A stretch of 22,657 nucleotides of DNA, taken from JAOABV01 sp964473505. GTDB taxonomy: Bacteria; Hydrothermota; Tepidihabitantia; Tepidihabitantales; CAIPLT01. The DNA is taken from positions 1 through 22,657 of the forward strand of contig CAYYPG010000026.1 of the NCBI GenBank assembly GCA_964473505.1, written 5' to 3'. The translations under genes were made by a program, and so were the position numbers. The stretch's first letter is position 1, and each line of letters starts with the position of its first letter. The notes under the pieces are model-generated. The model saw nothing but the letters and a program-made list of their open reading frames with translations. It did not search any database and was not told the DNA's origin. Shown here piece after piece: positions 1 through 8,480 of this stretch.

Positions 1-115
1 AACCATTATAATTAAATTTCATAAACTGTATAGTATGTGTTGGACCGATTGCATTTTTCATATCTTGACTTAAACTTAATATATCGCTATAATATTATAT
101 TATCATGTTTATCTA
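1..115 (+). repeat. Truncated copy A of a dispersed repeat (3' end with promoter)
   Basis: The first roughly 115 bases align with the reverse complement of about 21544-21425, upstream of gyrB. Both share the block around 'actgtat..agtatg', then 'TTGGAC', 'ATTGCA', and finally a promoter at the same relative place. The start of the block, around 17-38, also matches 14967-14988. The window edge cuts the repeat, so the rest of copy A should lie to the left. Identity is clear in the first 50 bases and weaker but collinear up to the promoter. No coding potential is seen. Confidence 0.7.
65..93 (+). promoter_or_regulatory. Sigma-70-type promoter of the S8 protease gene
   Basis: TTGACT (65-70), a 17-bp spacer and a perfect TATAAT (88-93) predict transcription from about base 100 and a 5' leader of about 90 nt. 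An AGGGGG Shine-Dalgarno-like stretch precedes the ATG at 190. The promoter lies in the repeat shared with the gyrB upstream region, where the homologous position reads TTGATT, 17 bp, TAAAAT. Confidence 0.65.
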
Positions 116-189
116 TATAAACACTGTATCAAGCCGATAGATTATAAAATGAAAATTATTATTTAATAATATGTTAAGAGGGGGAAATT

Positions 190-3100
190 ATGCATAGAAT
201 CTATGTAGTATTGTTAGCGATTATTATTAGTATAGGTGTTATTGCCTTAATACCCCAAATTACATTTGCCCAAACTGAGGAACAACTTCAATGGCTATTG
301 CGGTTTAGTGAAGAACAGGTGATGAAGTGGCGGACTGAACGAGCAATTGCCGAATCAATTGCCCAAGCGCAAAATATGCCGATTCGTCAGGAGTTTCCGG
401 ATGGTAAGATAATTGAATTACAGAGATTTGAAAATGGTTTGCCGATGTATTATATTACTCATAATCTTAATGCAGCAAAAACATTATCAACTGATAAAGT
501 CTGGCCTGGTGGAACTGGTGGATTTTCTTTAACTGGTAGTTCTGAAACACTGGGAATTTGGGATGGTGGTAGAACGCGAATTGAACATCAAGAATTCGCT
601 ACTGGTCGAGCAACGCAGGTGGATGGCGCTTCAACAAATAGTGATCACGCCACGCATGTTGCGGGTACGATGATTGCTAGTGGTACTGCTGCAAGTGCCA
701 AGGGAATGTCGTATCAAGCTCGATTACGAGCATATGATTGGAATAATGATAATAGTGAAATGGCAACCGCGGCAGCAGGTGGTTTAAAAGTTTCGAATCA
801 TTCGTATGGATACATTACTGGATGGTATACTACGGACGGAGCTTCATGGCATTGGTATGGCGACCCTTCTATAAGTTCAACAAAAGATTATAAGTTTGGT
901 TTTTATTCTTCATATGCTCAGGCTTGGGATAACATCGCTCGAAACGCGCCGTATTATCTTATTGTTAAATCAGCTGGGAACGACAGATTAGAAGGACCAT
1001 CATCACAACCAGTTACTCATACCCATTCTGGTAGCGGAAGTTATAACTGCATTCATGGTTTAGACGGTGGACCAAATGGATATGATTGTATCGGCGCTCC
1101 AGGCGTTGCTAAAAACATTTTGACAGTTGGTGCCGTAGATGATATTGTTAATGGTTATTCTCAACCCAATGATGTGGTGATGTCACCATTTAGTTGTTGG
1201 GGCCCGACTGATGACGGACGAATTAAACCTGATATTGTTGCCAATGGTATTGAACTTTACTCCTGTATCGCAACAAATAATACTGCTTATACAACATATA
1301 GTGGAACTTCAATGTCGTCGCCAAATGCAGCTGGTTCAACAGGACTACTTCTACATTTAAGAAGAAATTTATATGGCAACAACCCATTGCGCTCATCAAC
1401 AATAAAAGGACTTATCATTCACACTGCGGATGAAGCTGGTCCGCATCCGGGACCTGATTATATGTTTGGCTGGGGTTTGATGAATACATTAAAAGCCGCA
1501 CAAGTAATGAGAGCCGATTCTTTAGCCGGTGGTAATTTTCATATCAGAGAATATACGCTTAATCAAGGCGGACAGATAGAATTTCAGGTTTATAGTACTG
1601 GTTCACAACCACTCCGTGCAACGATTTGTTGGACCGACCCTGCAGGAACGCCACCACCACCTTCATTAGACCCAACAACAATAATGCTCGTAAATGACCT
1701 TGATTTAAGAATTATTGGTCCAGGGTCAACAATATATTCACCGTGGGTTTTGAATCCGAGTAATCCTTCAGTGCCAGCCACAACTGGTGATAATATTCGT
1801 GATAATGTTGAGCAAGTTCATATCGCTTCACCAAGTGCCGGGTTTTACACAGTTAGGATAAATCATAAAGGAACATTAAGTGGTGGTTCACAAGTAGTTT
1901 CTGTGATTGTGACCGGTAACACGATTTTTAAAGATGTTGCTGTGACAGCAATTGAATATCCAACTGGTATAATTGATTCATCTGGTCCAATTATTCCCAG
2001 AGTAAGAGTAAAAAATAATGGCACTACCAATGAGACATTTAATGTGACATTCCGAATTATTGGTACTTCTTATAATCAAACTCGGACAAAAACATTAAGT
2101 GCTGGGGTTGAAGATACAGTGAACTTTCCATCGTGGACACCAATACGAGGAACTTACACAACTCGTTGCTCAACTTATCTTGCGAGTGATGCGATTAAAA
2201 GTAATGATACTTTATCGGGCTGGGTCAAAGTTCAAACTAAAGATATTGAAGTCGTAGCAATTGAACATCCAGTTGGCACAGTTGATTCTACCAGTACGCC
2301 CATTGTACCCAGAATAAGAGTTAGAAATAACGGTTCAGAAACAGAAGTATTCAATGCGACTTTCAAAATCGGAACGATTTATAATAATACACGCACAAAA
2401 TCATTGGCTTCAGGTATAGAAGATACTATCAATTTTGCTCAATGGATCCCTGCTCGCGGAACTTATACTACTCGTTGTAGTATCTATTTAGCCGGTGATA
2501 TGAAAAATAGTAATGACACTTTATCTGCTCAATGCATTGTGCAGGTGCGTAATGTTGGTGTTGTTTCTATTACTGCACCAGCTGATACTATCTTTCGAGA
2601 TTACATTTCACCCAAAGCCAGTGTAAGGAATTATGGCACCAAACCAGAAACTTTTTATGTCTATTGTAAAATATTTGATAGCCTAAGAACCCAAGTTTAT
2701 CTGGATTCCTCCTATGTGAGTAATCTTAATACCAACGCTTCCAGCACCCGAACATTTAAAAAATTCTACTTTCGCACTGGTAATTATGAAGTTCGATGTT
2801 CAACCGCACTGAATAATGATGCTAATCCGTTAAATGATGTTAAATCTAAAATTATTGTTGTTAAATATCTACCGCCTTGGATCTTGAAAGAAAGCATTCC
2901 CTGGGGTCCAAGTAATAAAGCAGTGAAAGCAGGCGGTGCCATAGTTACCGGTACTCAGGATAAAATTTATGCACTCAAAGGTAATAATACCAGGGAATTT
3001 TATGTCTATTTTGTTGACAGAGATTCTTGGGCACTCTTAGAATCAATTCCTTTTGATACCCTTTCAAGAAAGAAAGTAAATAAAGGTGCCTGTTTGGCAT

Positions 3101-4155
3101 ATAATAAACATTCCAATCCCAATACCATCTATGCGACTAAAGGCAATAATAGTTTAGAGTTCTGGATGTATAATGTTAATTTAGATACCTGGATTCAAAA
3201 GCCAAATGTTCCAATGACTTATCCTGAAAGAAAAGTTAAAGGCGGTGCTTCAATGGTCTACTTAAAACGGGGACAATACCAATATATCTATTTACTTAAA
3301 GGTAATAATACTCTGGAGTTTTATGCTTATCATTGTGATGCGGATACTTGGATTAAGACTTTAACTCTACCACCTCCAGGTCCTAATCTTAAAGCCTTCC
3401 GCGATGGTAGTTGTATGACTGTTGGCAAATATAATAAGATATACGCACTTAAAGGCGGTGCTTATATTAATGAGTTCTATCGCTATGACCCAGGTACTAA
3501 TATTTGGGAAGTCCTTTCTCCATTACCAATTTATAGCACTCTTACCAGAAAAAATACAAAAGTTAAAGATGGCGCGTCGTTATGTTATGATGGCGATAGT
3601 CTAATTTATGCTTTTAAGGGTGGAAATCGACAAGAATTCTGGGTATATAATATAAATCAAGACCGTTGGCTGGAATTAGATACCGTACCCAAAGGAACCG
3701 GTGGCAAAAAAATTGGCAGTGGTGCAGGTTTAGCATTTGCTGATGATAAAGTCTTTGCGCTCAAAGGAAATAAGACCAGAGAATTTTGGTGTTATACCCC
3801 TGGAATCTCTGACCTCGATACGCTTCGCAAACCGCAAACAGATATCACTCATCAACAAACCATAGAAACCAATCCCAGCAGTTCTGTTTCCCAGATTGAA
3901 ATTCTGCCCAATCTCTTATTTGATCAGTCGGTGATTAGATTCCATCTGGTACAACCCAGCAGGCTAAAGTTAAGTCTATATAATAGCTTTGGTCAACTGT
4001 TATCCGTGATTGTGGATAAAGAATTTCCTATTGGCAAGGCTGAAATACCTTTCAACAAAAGTGGCTTAAGTTCCGGAGTCTATTTCTTGAAATGCGATAT
4101 CAGTCCGGCTGATAATTTAATAATTAGAAAAGGAATAAAATTAATTGTTCGTTAA
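190..4155 (+). CDS. Secreted subtilisin-like (S8) serine protease with CARDB-type, kelch-like and T9SS sorting domains
   Basis: This is an exported protease of 1321 residues. A signal peptide covers residues 1-27 (cleavage likely after TFA). The peptidase S8 domain follows with Asp125 (GIWDGG), His153 (DHATHVAGT), oxyanion Asn264 (SAGND) and nucleophile Ser374 (GTSMSSP), so it looks catalytically complete. A P-domain-like beta region follows, then three CARDB-like Ig repeats (about residues 580-890; 'RVRVKNNGT', 'RIRVRNNGS', 'KASVRNYGT'). Six kelch-like blades (about 895-1205) carry the motif 'ALKGNNTREF'. The last ~80 residues form a Por/T9SS-type sorting domain ('LYNSFGQLLSV', 'GVYFLKCDI'). 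A strong SD before 190 supports the start. It probably degrades proteins at the cell surface or outside the cell after T9SS export; the T9SS machinery is not in this window. Its C-terminal half is closely related to the next gene's. Confidence 0.93.
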   Translation: MHRIYVVLLAIIISIGVIALIPQITFAQTEEQLQWLLRFSEEQVMKWRTERAIAESIAQAQNMPIRQEFPDGKIIELQRFENGLPMYYITHNLNAAKTLSTDKVWPGGTGGFSLTGSSETLGIWDGGRTRIEHQEFATGRATQVDGASTNSDHATHVAGTMIASGTAASAKGMSYQARLRAYDWNNDNSEMATAAAGGLKVSNHSYGYITGWYTTDGASWHWYGDPSISSTKDYKFGFYSSYAQAWDNIARNAPYYLIVKSAGNDRLEGPSSQPVTHTHSGSGSYNCIHGLDGGPNGYDCIGAPGVAKNILTVGAVDDIVNGYSQPNDVVMSPFSCWGPTDDGRIKPDIVANGIELYSCIATNNTAYTTYSGTSMSSPNAAGSTGLLLHLRRNLYGNNPLRSSTIKGLIIHTADEAGPHPGPDYMFGWGLMNTLKAAQVMRADSLAGGNFHIREYTLNQGGQIEFQVYSTGSQPLRATICWTDPAGTPPPPSLDPTTIMLVNDLDLRIIGPGSTIYSPWVLNPSNPSVPATTGDNIRDNVEQVHIASPSAGFYTVRINHKGTLSGGSQVVSVIVTGNTIFKDVAVTAIEYPTGIIDSSGPIIPRVRVKNNGTTNETFNVTFRIIGTSYNQTRTKTLSAGVEDTVNFPSWTPIRGTYTTRCSTYLASDAIKSNDTLSGWVKVQTKDIEVVAIEHPVGTVDSTSTPIVPRIRVRNNGSETEVFNATFKIGTIYNNTRTKSLASGIEDTINFAQWIPARGTYTTRCSIYLAGDMKNSNDTLSAQCIVQVRNVGVVSITAPADTIFRDYISPKASVRNYGTKPETFYVYCKIFDSLRTQVYLDSSYVSNLNTNASSTRTFKKFYFRTGNYEVRCSTALNNDANPLNDVKSKIIVVKYLPPWILKESIPWGPSNKAVKAGGAIVTGTQDKIYALKGNNTREFYVYFVDRDSWALLESIPFDTLSRKKVNKGACLAYNKHSNPNTIYATKGNNSLEFWMYNVNLDTWIQKPNVPMTYPERKVKGGASMVYLKRGQYQYIYLLKGNNTLEFYAYHCDADTWIKTLTLPPPGPNLKAFRDGSCMTVGKYNKIYALKGGAYINEFYRYDPGTNIWEVLSPLPIYSTLTRKNTKVKDGASLCYDGDSLIYAFKGGNRQEFWVYNINQDRWLELDTVPKGTGGKKIGSGAGLAFADDKVFALKGNKTREFWCYTPGISDLDTLRKPQTDITHQQTIETNPSSSVSQIEILPNLLFDQSVIRFHLVQPSRLKLSLYNSFGQLLSVIVDKEFPIGKAEIPFNKSGLSSGVYFLKCDISPADNLIIRKGIKLIVR

Positions 4156-4233
4156 ACATTGTCAAGGTGATTTCTTCCTTCTATCAACCTGACAGCACGA
4201 AAAATCTCAATTGCTAAATTTATCAGTTGAATG

Positions 4234-4306
4234 GATTCTTCGCATTTCGAACTCAGAATGACAAAAAGGAAAGATGTTGTTTTGAAAAACAAAGTGACGA
4301 AGAATC
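4234..4306. repeat. Palindromic intergenic element (nested inverted repeats)
   Basis: A 9-bp perfect inverted repeat, GATTCTTCG (4234-4242) and CGAAGAATC (4298-4306), encloses an inner TTGTTTT/AAAACAA stem and the string CTCAGAATGACA. I recall similar GATTCTTCG...CTCAGAATGACA repeats in many draft genomes, but have not verified this. It fills much of the 228-bp gap between the two protease genes and may be a small non-autonomous element or an mRNA hairpin. An antisense ORF across it (4152-4481) has no recognisable features. Confidence 0.5.
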
Positions 4307-4383
4307 TTATTGGTTTAATATTGTTATATAGAGATTTTTCGCATAGGTTAAACATAATAAAACATAAAGTTGTGAGGTAGCAA

Positions 4384-7263
4384 ATGAGCAAAATTGGTTT
4401 TACTTTAATCTTATTATTTATTACGATAGTTATCCTGACTGCAGAATCGTCGCTCCAATGGAAGCGCGTACCCACACACAAATGTGGAACGCCTGAAGCC
4501 TTAGAATCATTTCGGCAAGGTGTTAAATTCGTCCGACCAAGTTCTGGTCCCCAATATATCTACTCCGCACGATTTATCGTTCATTTTGACACAACCGGTA
4601 CCCATATGACAACTCGGGCTTATGCAGAATCCGTCTCTAAATATGCTGAATATTGTTGGTCTAAACTAGTAGATACCTTAAAATGGGTTGCGCCACCTCC
4701 GGATAATGCAGGACCCGATAATCGTTATGATATCTATATTAAAAATTTAGCATATGGTATCTTAGGAACAACCTATGCTGAATCGCCTTATGCAACACCT
4801 TATCCTGATGGCTACACCAGTTATATTTTCATTGACAATGATATACCTGTTTGGGCATCATGGGAACATTTGAAGACAACCGTTTGTCATGAATTTAATC
4901 ACGCATCCCAGATGCGCTATAGCCTTGCAGAAAGCACTTGGTGGTATGAAAATACTGCTACCTGGATAGAAGATATTTGCTATGATGATATTAACAATTA
5001 TATAAATTATCTCCTTTATTCCCCATCTAATCCTCTTAATAGCCCACATCTTGCAATTAGTAGTAGGTCAGACCTATATTGGTATGCAGGTGCAATTTGG
5101 CCAATGTTTTTACAAGAATATTATAATGACAGTTGTCCAAGATTTTGCTGGGAAAGAATGGGCAATGTTTCGGGTAATAATACGCTTTCCGGTATCAATG
5201 ATGTTCTGGTATCAAAATTCAGTTCTAATTTATCAACTGCCTTGAAGCAATACGCGGTTTGGCGATATTTTACTGGTGAGCGCGCAGACCCAACTTACCA
5301 TTTTTCTGAATCCCATCTTTGGCCAACTTCACAACTACTTCAAACTCACAATGCTTATCCGGCATCGGGCAATCAATTAACGCAAAATCCTAACGGTCCA
5401 GGTGGTACAAACTTTATTCGATTCAATCCTGGTGAAAATTTATTAAATATAACTTTTGATGGTCAAGATGGATATAACTGGTCTGCAGTTGTTGTCGGCT
5501 ATCGCGTGCCATCACAATCAATTGAACAGGAAATCATTCTTGACGCTAATTGGTCTGGTTCAACTAGTATATCTTGGTCAGGAAATAGTCATATTGCCTT
5601 AATACCAGTTGTGACTCATTGGACGAGTTCGGCCAATAATCTCACCCATACTTACTCTGCTACTCAAATAACCAATATTAAAGATGTCGGGATTACTCAA
5701 ATTGTCTATCCTATAGGCACGGTTGATTCTACTGCCAATCTTATTCCCATAGTCCGAGTAAAAAACAACGGCACCGAGACCGAAACTTTCCAGATAACAT
5801 TCAGAATTATCGGTACCTCGTATATTAGTTCGCGTTCGAAAACCTTGTTACCCGGGCAGACAGATACAGTCAATTTTACATCTTGGATACCATCCTTAGG
5901 AACTTTTCAAAGCAGATGTTCGCTCTATCTTTTTGGCGACCAAAACCGATTGAATGATACCCTTAGTGCTTTATTCACTGTTCAGGTGTCAGGTTGGTTT
6001 ATTAAAAATAGCAATTCATTCGGCACAAGCACTAAAGGAGTAAAAGGAGGTGGTGCCTTAACCGCAGGACCTGGTGGAAAGATTTATGCACTCAAAGGTA
6101 ATAATACGCGGGAATTTTATGTCTATTTTATTAATCGCGACTCTTGGTCAATAAGAGAATCTATACCTGTTGACCCAATTAACCATAAAAAAGTTAATAA
6201 AGGTGCAGCATTAATTTATAATAAACATTCGTCACCAAATATAATTTATGCTACCAAAGGTAATAATACCTTAGAATTTCTGGCTTATGATGTTTCAACT
6301 AATTCCTGGAGTTTTAAAACTCCTGTGCCATTAAAATCAGGTATCAATAAAAAAGTAAGAGGTGGTGCCTGCATGGCTTTTCTCAAACGCGGTCTAAACC
6401 ATTACGTCTATCTCTTAAAAGGTAATAACACTAACGAATTCTATGCTTATCATTGTAATGCTGACACTTGGATAACGACTTTAAGACCTGCACCAGTTGG
6501 ACGAGACTATAAATTTTACAAAGATGGTACTTGTATGACCGCAGGCCCAAATGATAGACTATATGTTCTTAAAGGCGGAGCAAAATATAATGAGTTCTAC
6601 TTTTATGATGCACACGCCGATGCTTGGCCAGAGTTAGAAAGTTTACCTTTATATAGTCAGTTAACCAAGAAAAGTTCCAAAATAAAAGATGGAGCTGCGC
6701 TCTGTTATAATGGTGATAGTCTTATCTATGCTTTCAAAGGTGGCAATTGTCAAGAGTTCTGGCAATATAATATTAATCGTAACCGTTGGACCGAATTGGA
6801 GACAATTCCTCGAGGTCCTAGTGGTAAGAAAATCGGTAGCGGCGCTTGTTTAACTTATGCGGAAAATAAGGTTTTTGCACTCAAAGGAAATAATACCCAA
6901 GAATTTTGGACATATATCCCAGGTCAAGCAAAATCACTAACCGAAGATAGATTTACCGAATCATATGTCATTTCGACATCACAAACAAAAACAACCCTTG
7001 TTAATACAGAAAATAGTTTTCACATTTCACCGAATCCATTTACTAAAAATTCAAAAATCAAACTTAACTTATCGCAACCGAACAGAGTAAGAATTAGCCT
7101 TTATAATAGCCTTGGTCAAAGATTAAGTTTACTCCTTGATAAAGTATATTCAGCCGGTCAACACACTGTAACATTTAATACTTCAAGAATAAATCCAGGC
7201 ATATACCACCTACAATGTGAAATTGGTAGTTCGGTGAAGACCATAAAAGTTCTTATCAAATAA
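4384..7263 (+). CDS. Secreted HExxH metalloprotease (MXAN_6640-like) with CARDB, kelch-like and T9SS sorting domains
   Basis: This is a second exported protease, of 959 residues. A signal peptide spans about residues 1-20. The zinc motif HEFNHASQ has His169, Glu170 and His173; a following W-W-Y-E-N-T-A-T-W-I-E segment (about residues 185-196) probably provides the third, glutamate ligand, as in putative metalloproteases annotated as MXAN_6640 family. One CARDB-like repeat (about 433-535), six kelch-like blades (about 536-850; 'LKGNNTREF') and a T9SS-type sorting domain (about 880-959; 'LYNSLGQRLSLL') follow. GAGGT six bases before the ATG supports the start. From the CARDB region onwards it resembles the upstream S8 protease in protein and DNA, while the catalytic domains are unrelated. 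This implies duplication or exchange of the C-terminal half. The substrate is unknown. Confidence 0.88.
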   Translation: MSKIGFTLILLFITIVILTAESSLQWKRVPTHKCGTPEALESFRQGVKFVRPSSGPQYIYSARFIVHFDTTGTHMTTRAYAESVSKYAEYCWSKLVDTLKWVAPPPDNAGPDNRYDIYIKNLAYGILGTTYAESPYATPYPDGYTSYIFIDNDIPVWASWEHLKTTVCHEFNHASQMRYSLAESTWWYENTATWIEDICYDDINNYINYLLYSPSNPLNSPHLAISSRSDLYWYAGAIWPMFLQEYYNDSCPRFCWERMGNVSGNNTLSGINDVLVSKFSSNLSTALKQYAVWRYFTGERADPTYHFSESHLWPTSQLLQTHNAYPASGNQLTQNPNGPGGTNFIRFNPGENLLNITFDGQDGYNWSAVVVGYRVPSQSIEQEIILDANWSGSTSISWSGNSHIALIPVVTHWTSSANNLTHTYSATQITNIKDVGITQIVYPIGTVDSTANLIPIVRVKNNGTETETFQITFRIIGTSYISSRSKTLLPGQTDTVNFTSWIPSLGTFQSRCSLYLFGDQNRLNDTLSALFTVQVSGWFIKNSNSFGTSTKGVKGGGALTAGPGGKIYALKGNNTREFYVYFINRDSWSIRESIPVDPINHKKVNKGAALIYNKHSSPNIIYATKGNNTLEFLAYDVSTNSWSFKTPVPLKSGINKKVRGGACMAFLKRGLNHYVYLLKGNNTNEFYAYHCNADTWITTLRPAPVGRDYKFYKDGTCMTAGPNDRLYVLKGGAKYNEFYFYDAHADAWPELESLPLYSQLTKKSSKIKDGAALCYNGDSLIYAFKGGNCQEFWQYNINRNRWTELETIPRGPSGKKIGSGACLTYAENKVFALKGNNTQEFWTYIPGQAKSLTEDRFTESYVISTSQTKTTLVNTENSFHISPNPFTKNSKIKLNLSQPNRVRISLYNSLGQRLSLLLDKVYSAGQHTVTFNTSRINPGIYHLQCEIGSSVKTIKVLIK

Positions 7264-7814
7264 AAAACAAATTTTATAGCAACACCCAATCCATTTCAAT
7301 ACAAATATAACCACTTAATATTCAACACATTATACATTTAATAAACAGGGCTTTTCTTGCTGTGGGGGCTAGGAGTAGGGCTAGGGTCGGTTAGCATAGT
7401 ATTGGGCAAGTGCTAATAAATCTTAAGGACAGGGTTATCATCTATACTACTTAGTAGGCAGTATAAATAAACTTTTATTATTAATTTTAGAAAATTGAAC
7501 ATATGGAAAGTGGACTAAATTAGTTAAGTGTGTATCTAAAATTGCCGATAAGTCAAGTTTTGATGGTAAAATTGCTTTTAATAAAGTGAAAACTTTGGGG
7601 AATTGTATAAAACTTTATGCTTTTTGGACAAACGTCTCAACACGTAGTAAAACTGCCTTTTACTAAAGTGAAAACTTTTTGGAAAAAATAACAGAGCATA
7701 ATATCTACTGTCCTTTAGTTGGAAACTTTTGTAAAACTTAAATAAGTATTGGAATCTCATTGGCAATTTGAAAGATTAATCTGTAAATTGGAACTTAGCC
7801 CCTAATACCGATTG
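7264..7814. other. Gene-free spacer with G-rich tract and degenerate repeats
   Basis: No convincing gene or terminator is seen here. A G-rich run at 7364-7390 (tracts of 5, 2, 3, 3 and 2 G) stands out against the AT-rich background. Two diverged copies of a ~33-bp sequence containing TAAAGTGAAAACTTT lie at about 7566-7598 and 7646-7681, with a weaker third match near 7705-7735. The antisense ORF at 7578-7766 runs through these repeats and is not supported as a gene. Confidence 0.5.
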
Positions 7815-7843
7815 TTGACTTTGGCATTATTCTATTTTATAAT
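7815..7843 (+). promoter_or_regulatory. Near-consensus promoter reading into the recJ leader array
   Basis: TTGACT (7815-7820), a 17-bp spacer and a perfect TATAAT (7838-7843) place transcription start at about 7850, where the first repeat unit begins (7851). This is best read as the original recJ promoter. A single unit would give a ~45-nt leader before the ATG; in this assembly the array puts the true ATG at least 580 nt downstream. Confidence 0.7.
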
Positions 7844-7850
7844 GATTTTT

Positions 7851-8480
7851 AAACTTAAGACAATAAATGTATTTTTTAGTATCTTTTAAATTTTATGCGG
7901 CAAATTAAACAATTACCATTATCTGATTGGCAAAGATTTTATGTTAAACTTAAGACAATAAATTGTATTTTTAGTATCTTTTAAATTTTATGTGGCAAAT
8001 TAAACAATTACTATTATCTGATTGGCAAAGATTTTATGTTAAACTTAAGACAATAAATGTATTTTTTAGTATCTTTTAAATTTTATGTAGCGAATTAAAC
8101 AATTACCATTATCTGATTGGCAAANNNNNNNNNNNNNNNNNNNNNNNNNNNNNNNNNNNNNNNNNNNNNNNNNNNNNNNNNNNNNNNNNNNNNNNNNNNN
8201 NNNNNNNNNNNNNNNNNNNNNNNNTATCTTTTAAATTTTATGTAGCGAATTAAACAATTACCATTATCTGATTGGCAAAAATTTTATGTTAAACTTAAGA
8301 CAAATAAATTGTATTTTTAGTATCTTTTAAATTTTATGTGGCGAATTAAACAATTACCATTATCTGATTGGCAAAGATTTTATGTTAAACTTAAGACAAA
8401 TAAATTGTATTTTTAGTATCTTTTAAATTTTATGTGGCGAATTAAACAATTACCATTATCTGATTGGCAAAGATTTTATG
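7851..8480 (+). repeat. 95-96 bp tandem array of the recJ leader and first 16 codons
   Basis: Units begin at 7851, 7946, 8041, about 8196 (start inside the gap), 8291 and 8387, giving periods of 95, 95, unknown, 95 and 96. Each contains the AAACTTAAGACA leader, a T-rich stretch, an ATG and the codons for MWRIKQLPLSDWQRFY. The last unit runs into the real recJ gene at 8481. Copies differ slightly: the second codon is CGG, TGG, TAG, TAG, TGG, TGG in order. The first, second and fifth visible copies therefore encode mini-ORFs of 26-29 residues (7895-7984, 7990-8079, 8336-8416), and two copies are ATG followed directly by TAG (8085, 8240). True copy number is unknown because of the gap. Confidence 0.95.
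8125..8224. other. Assembly gap (100 N) inside the tandem array
   Basis: Exactly 100 N, a conventional scaffold-gap size, falls in the tandem repeat. The distance between unit starts either side of it (8041 to 8291) is not a multiple of 95, so the gap length is not a true measurement. Confidence 0.99.

Noticed and set aside
4160..4190. Hairpin GTCAAGGT/ACCTGAC after the S8 gene as a terminator
   Set aside because: The stem has a bulge, the loop is about 18 bases, and no T-run follows.
4152..4481. 109-codon antisense ORF between the proteases
   Set aside because: Overlaps the metalloprotease signal-peptide region and the palindromic element; no supporting signals.
8041..8480. Tandem array considered as a CRISPR array or centromere-like iteron set
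   Set aside because: Units are contiguous without variable spacers and are plainly copies of the recJ 5' end.
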